DNA from: JAJPJX01 sp964568355
Lineage (GTDB): Bacteria; Acidobacteriota; Terriglobia; Bryobacterales; Bryobacteraceae
Direction: 5' to 3'
Length of the DNA: 6,051 nucleotides
NCBI GenBank assembly: GCA_964568355.1
Contig: CAZMRK010000476.1
Coordinates: forward strand, 1-6,051
Below, piece after piece: positions 5,854 through 6,051 of this stretch. Below the pieces are notes generated by a model, which saw only the letters and a program-made list of their open reading frames with translations, was not told the origin of the DNA and ran no database searches. Within the stretch, counting starts at the first letter, position 1. Each line of letters begins with the position of its first letter. The translations under genes were made by a program, and so were the position numbers.

Positions 5854-6051
5854 ATGCGCCGGTATGGTCTGCTTCTGGCGGCACTGCTGGCTTCCGCCTA
5901 TGGCGCCGCGCGCCAGGATGCCTGGCAGGTAATCGGTCCGGGAGGCGGCGGGGCCATGTTCTTCCCCGCCATCAGCCCGGTGGACCCTTCGCTGGTCCTG
6001 CTGGCCTGCGACATGACCGGTTCGTACCTCTCCCGCGACGGCGGCGATACC
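5854..6051 (+). CDS. Exported BNR/sialidase-like beta-propeller protein, N-terminal part (runs off the window)
   Basis: The first 66 residues are present, with no stop before the window end. An N-terminal signal is visible (MRR, then a hydrophobic YGLLLAALLASAYGAA stretch, cleavage near 18-20); the RR pair lacks the rest of a clear Tat motif, so the Sec route is more likely. The mature start WQVIGPGGGGAMFFPAISP, followed by VDPSLVLLACDMTGSYLSRD and GGDT, matches the first blade of WD40/YVTN/BNR-like propellers (sialidase, VPS10 or xyloglucanase-type), where 'SxDGGxTW' is the Asp-box motif. Such proteins bind or cleave glycans or act as scaffolds; the catalytic part would be downstream. The ATG lies 2 bp after the creatininase TGA, with GGGA 9 nt upstream inside that gene, so translation is probably coupled. 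The family call is good; enzymatic activity cannot be judged. Confidence 0.75.
   Translation, partial: MRRYGLLLAALLASAYGAARQDAWQVIGPGGGGAMFFPAISPVDPSLVLLACDMTGSYLSRDGGDT

Noticed and set aside
4928..5884. A 318-codon minus-strand frame antisense to the creatininase gene
   Set aside because: It is Gly/Asp/Val-rich and matches no family, while the plus-strand frame holds every creatininase motif. It would also cover the divergent promoter region.

Overview
The window is 6.05 kb of GC-rich bacterial chromosome, densely coding, with no RNA gene, CRISPR array or insertion sequence that I can see. The best lineage guess is an acidobacterium of the Solibacter/Bryobacterales type. The guess rests on the very large Oar-like TonB-dependent receptor with an N-terminal carboxypeptidase-regulatory-like domain, a hallmark expansion of that group, and on Tat-exported enzymes next to a BNR-repeat protein. 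It is inference from family knowledge, not a search.

Layout from left to right. (1) Positions 1-233, plus strand: the C-terminal end of a fold-type I PLP aminotransferase. (2) A 41-bp convergent gap with a small hairpin. (3) Positions 275-3676, minus strand: a 1133-residue TonB-dependent outer-membrane receptor. (4) An 88-bp leader (3677-3764) with a long-range inverted repeat whose downstream arm covers the receptor's start codon and is followed by T-rich tracts. (5) Positions 3765-4931, minus strand: a Tat-exported enolase-superfamily (mandelate racemase/muconate lactonizing-like) protein that lacks several standard catalytic acids. (6) A 65-bp divergent promoter region (4932-4996). (7) Positions 4997-5851, plus strand: a Tat-exported creatininase-family metallohydrolase. 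(8) From 5854 past the window end, plus strand: an exported BNR/sialidase-like beta-propeller protein whose start lies 2 bp after the creatininase stop.

How it may work together (inference): the receptor and the enolase-like protein form one probable minus-strand transcription unit, and the creatininase and BNR protein form a plus-strand unit driven from the same 65-bp region. All four products carry export signals. This suggests a cell-envelope module in which an organic compound is captured at the outer membrane and processed in the periplasm by two metal-dependent enzymes. The substrate cannot be read from the sequence. The aminotransferase points towards the module from the other side and is probably unrelated.

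The items most worth a second look are the receptor leader structure, the compact back-to-back promoters with a probable leaderless creatininase transcript, and the altered active site of the enolase-like protein.
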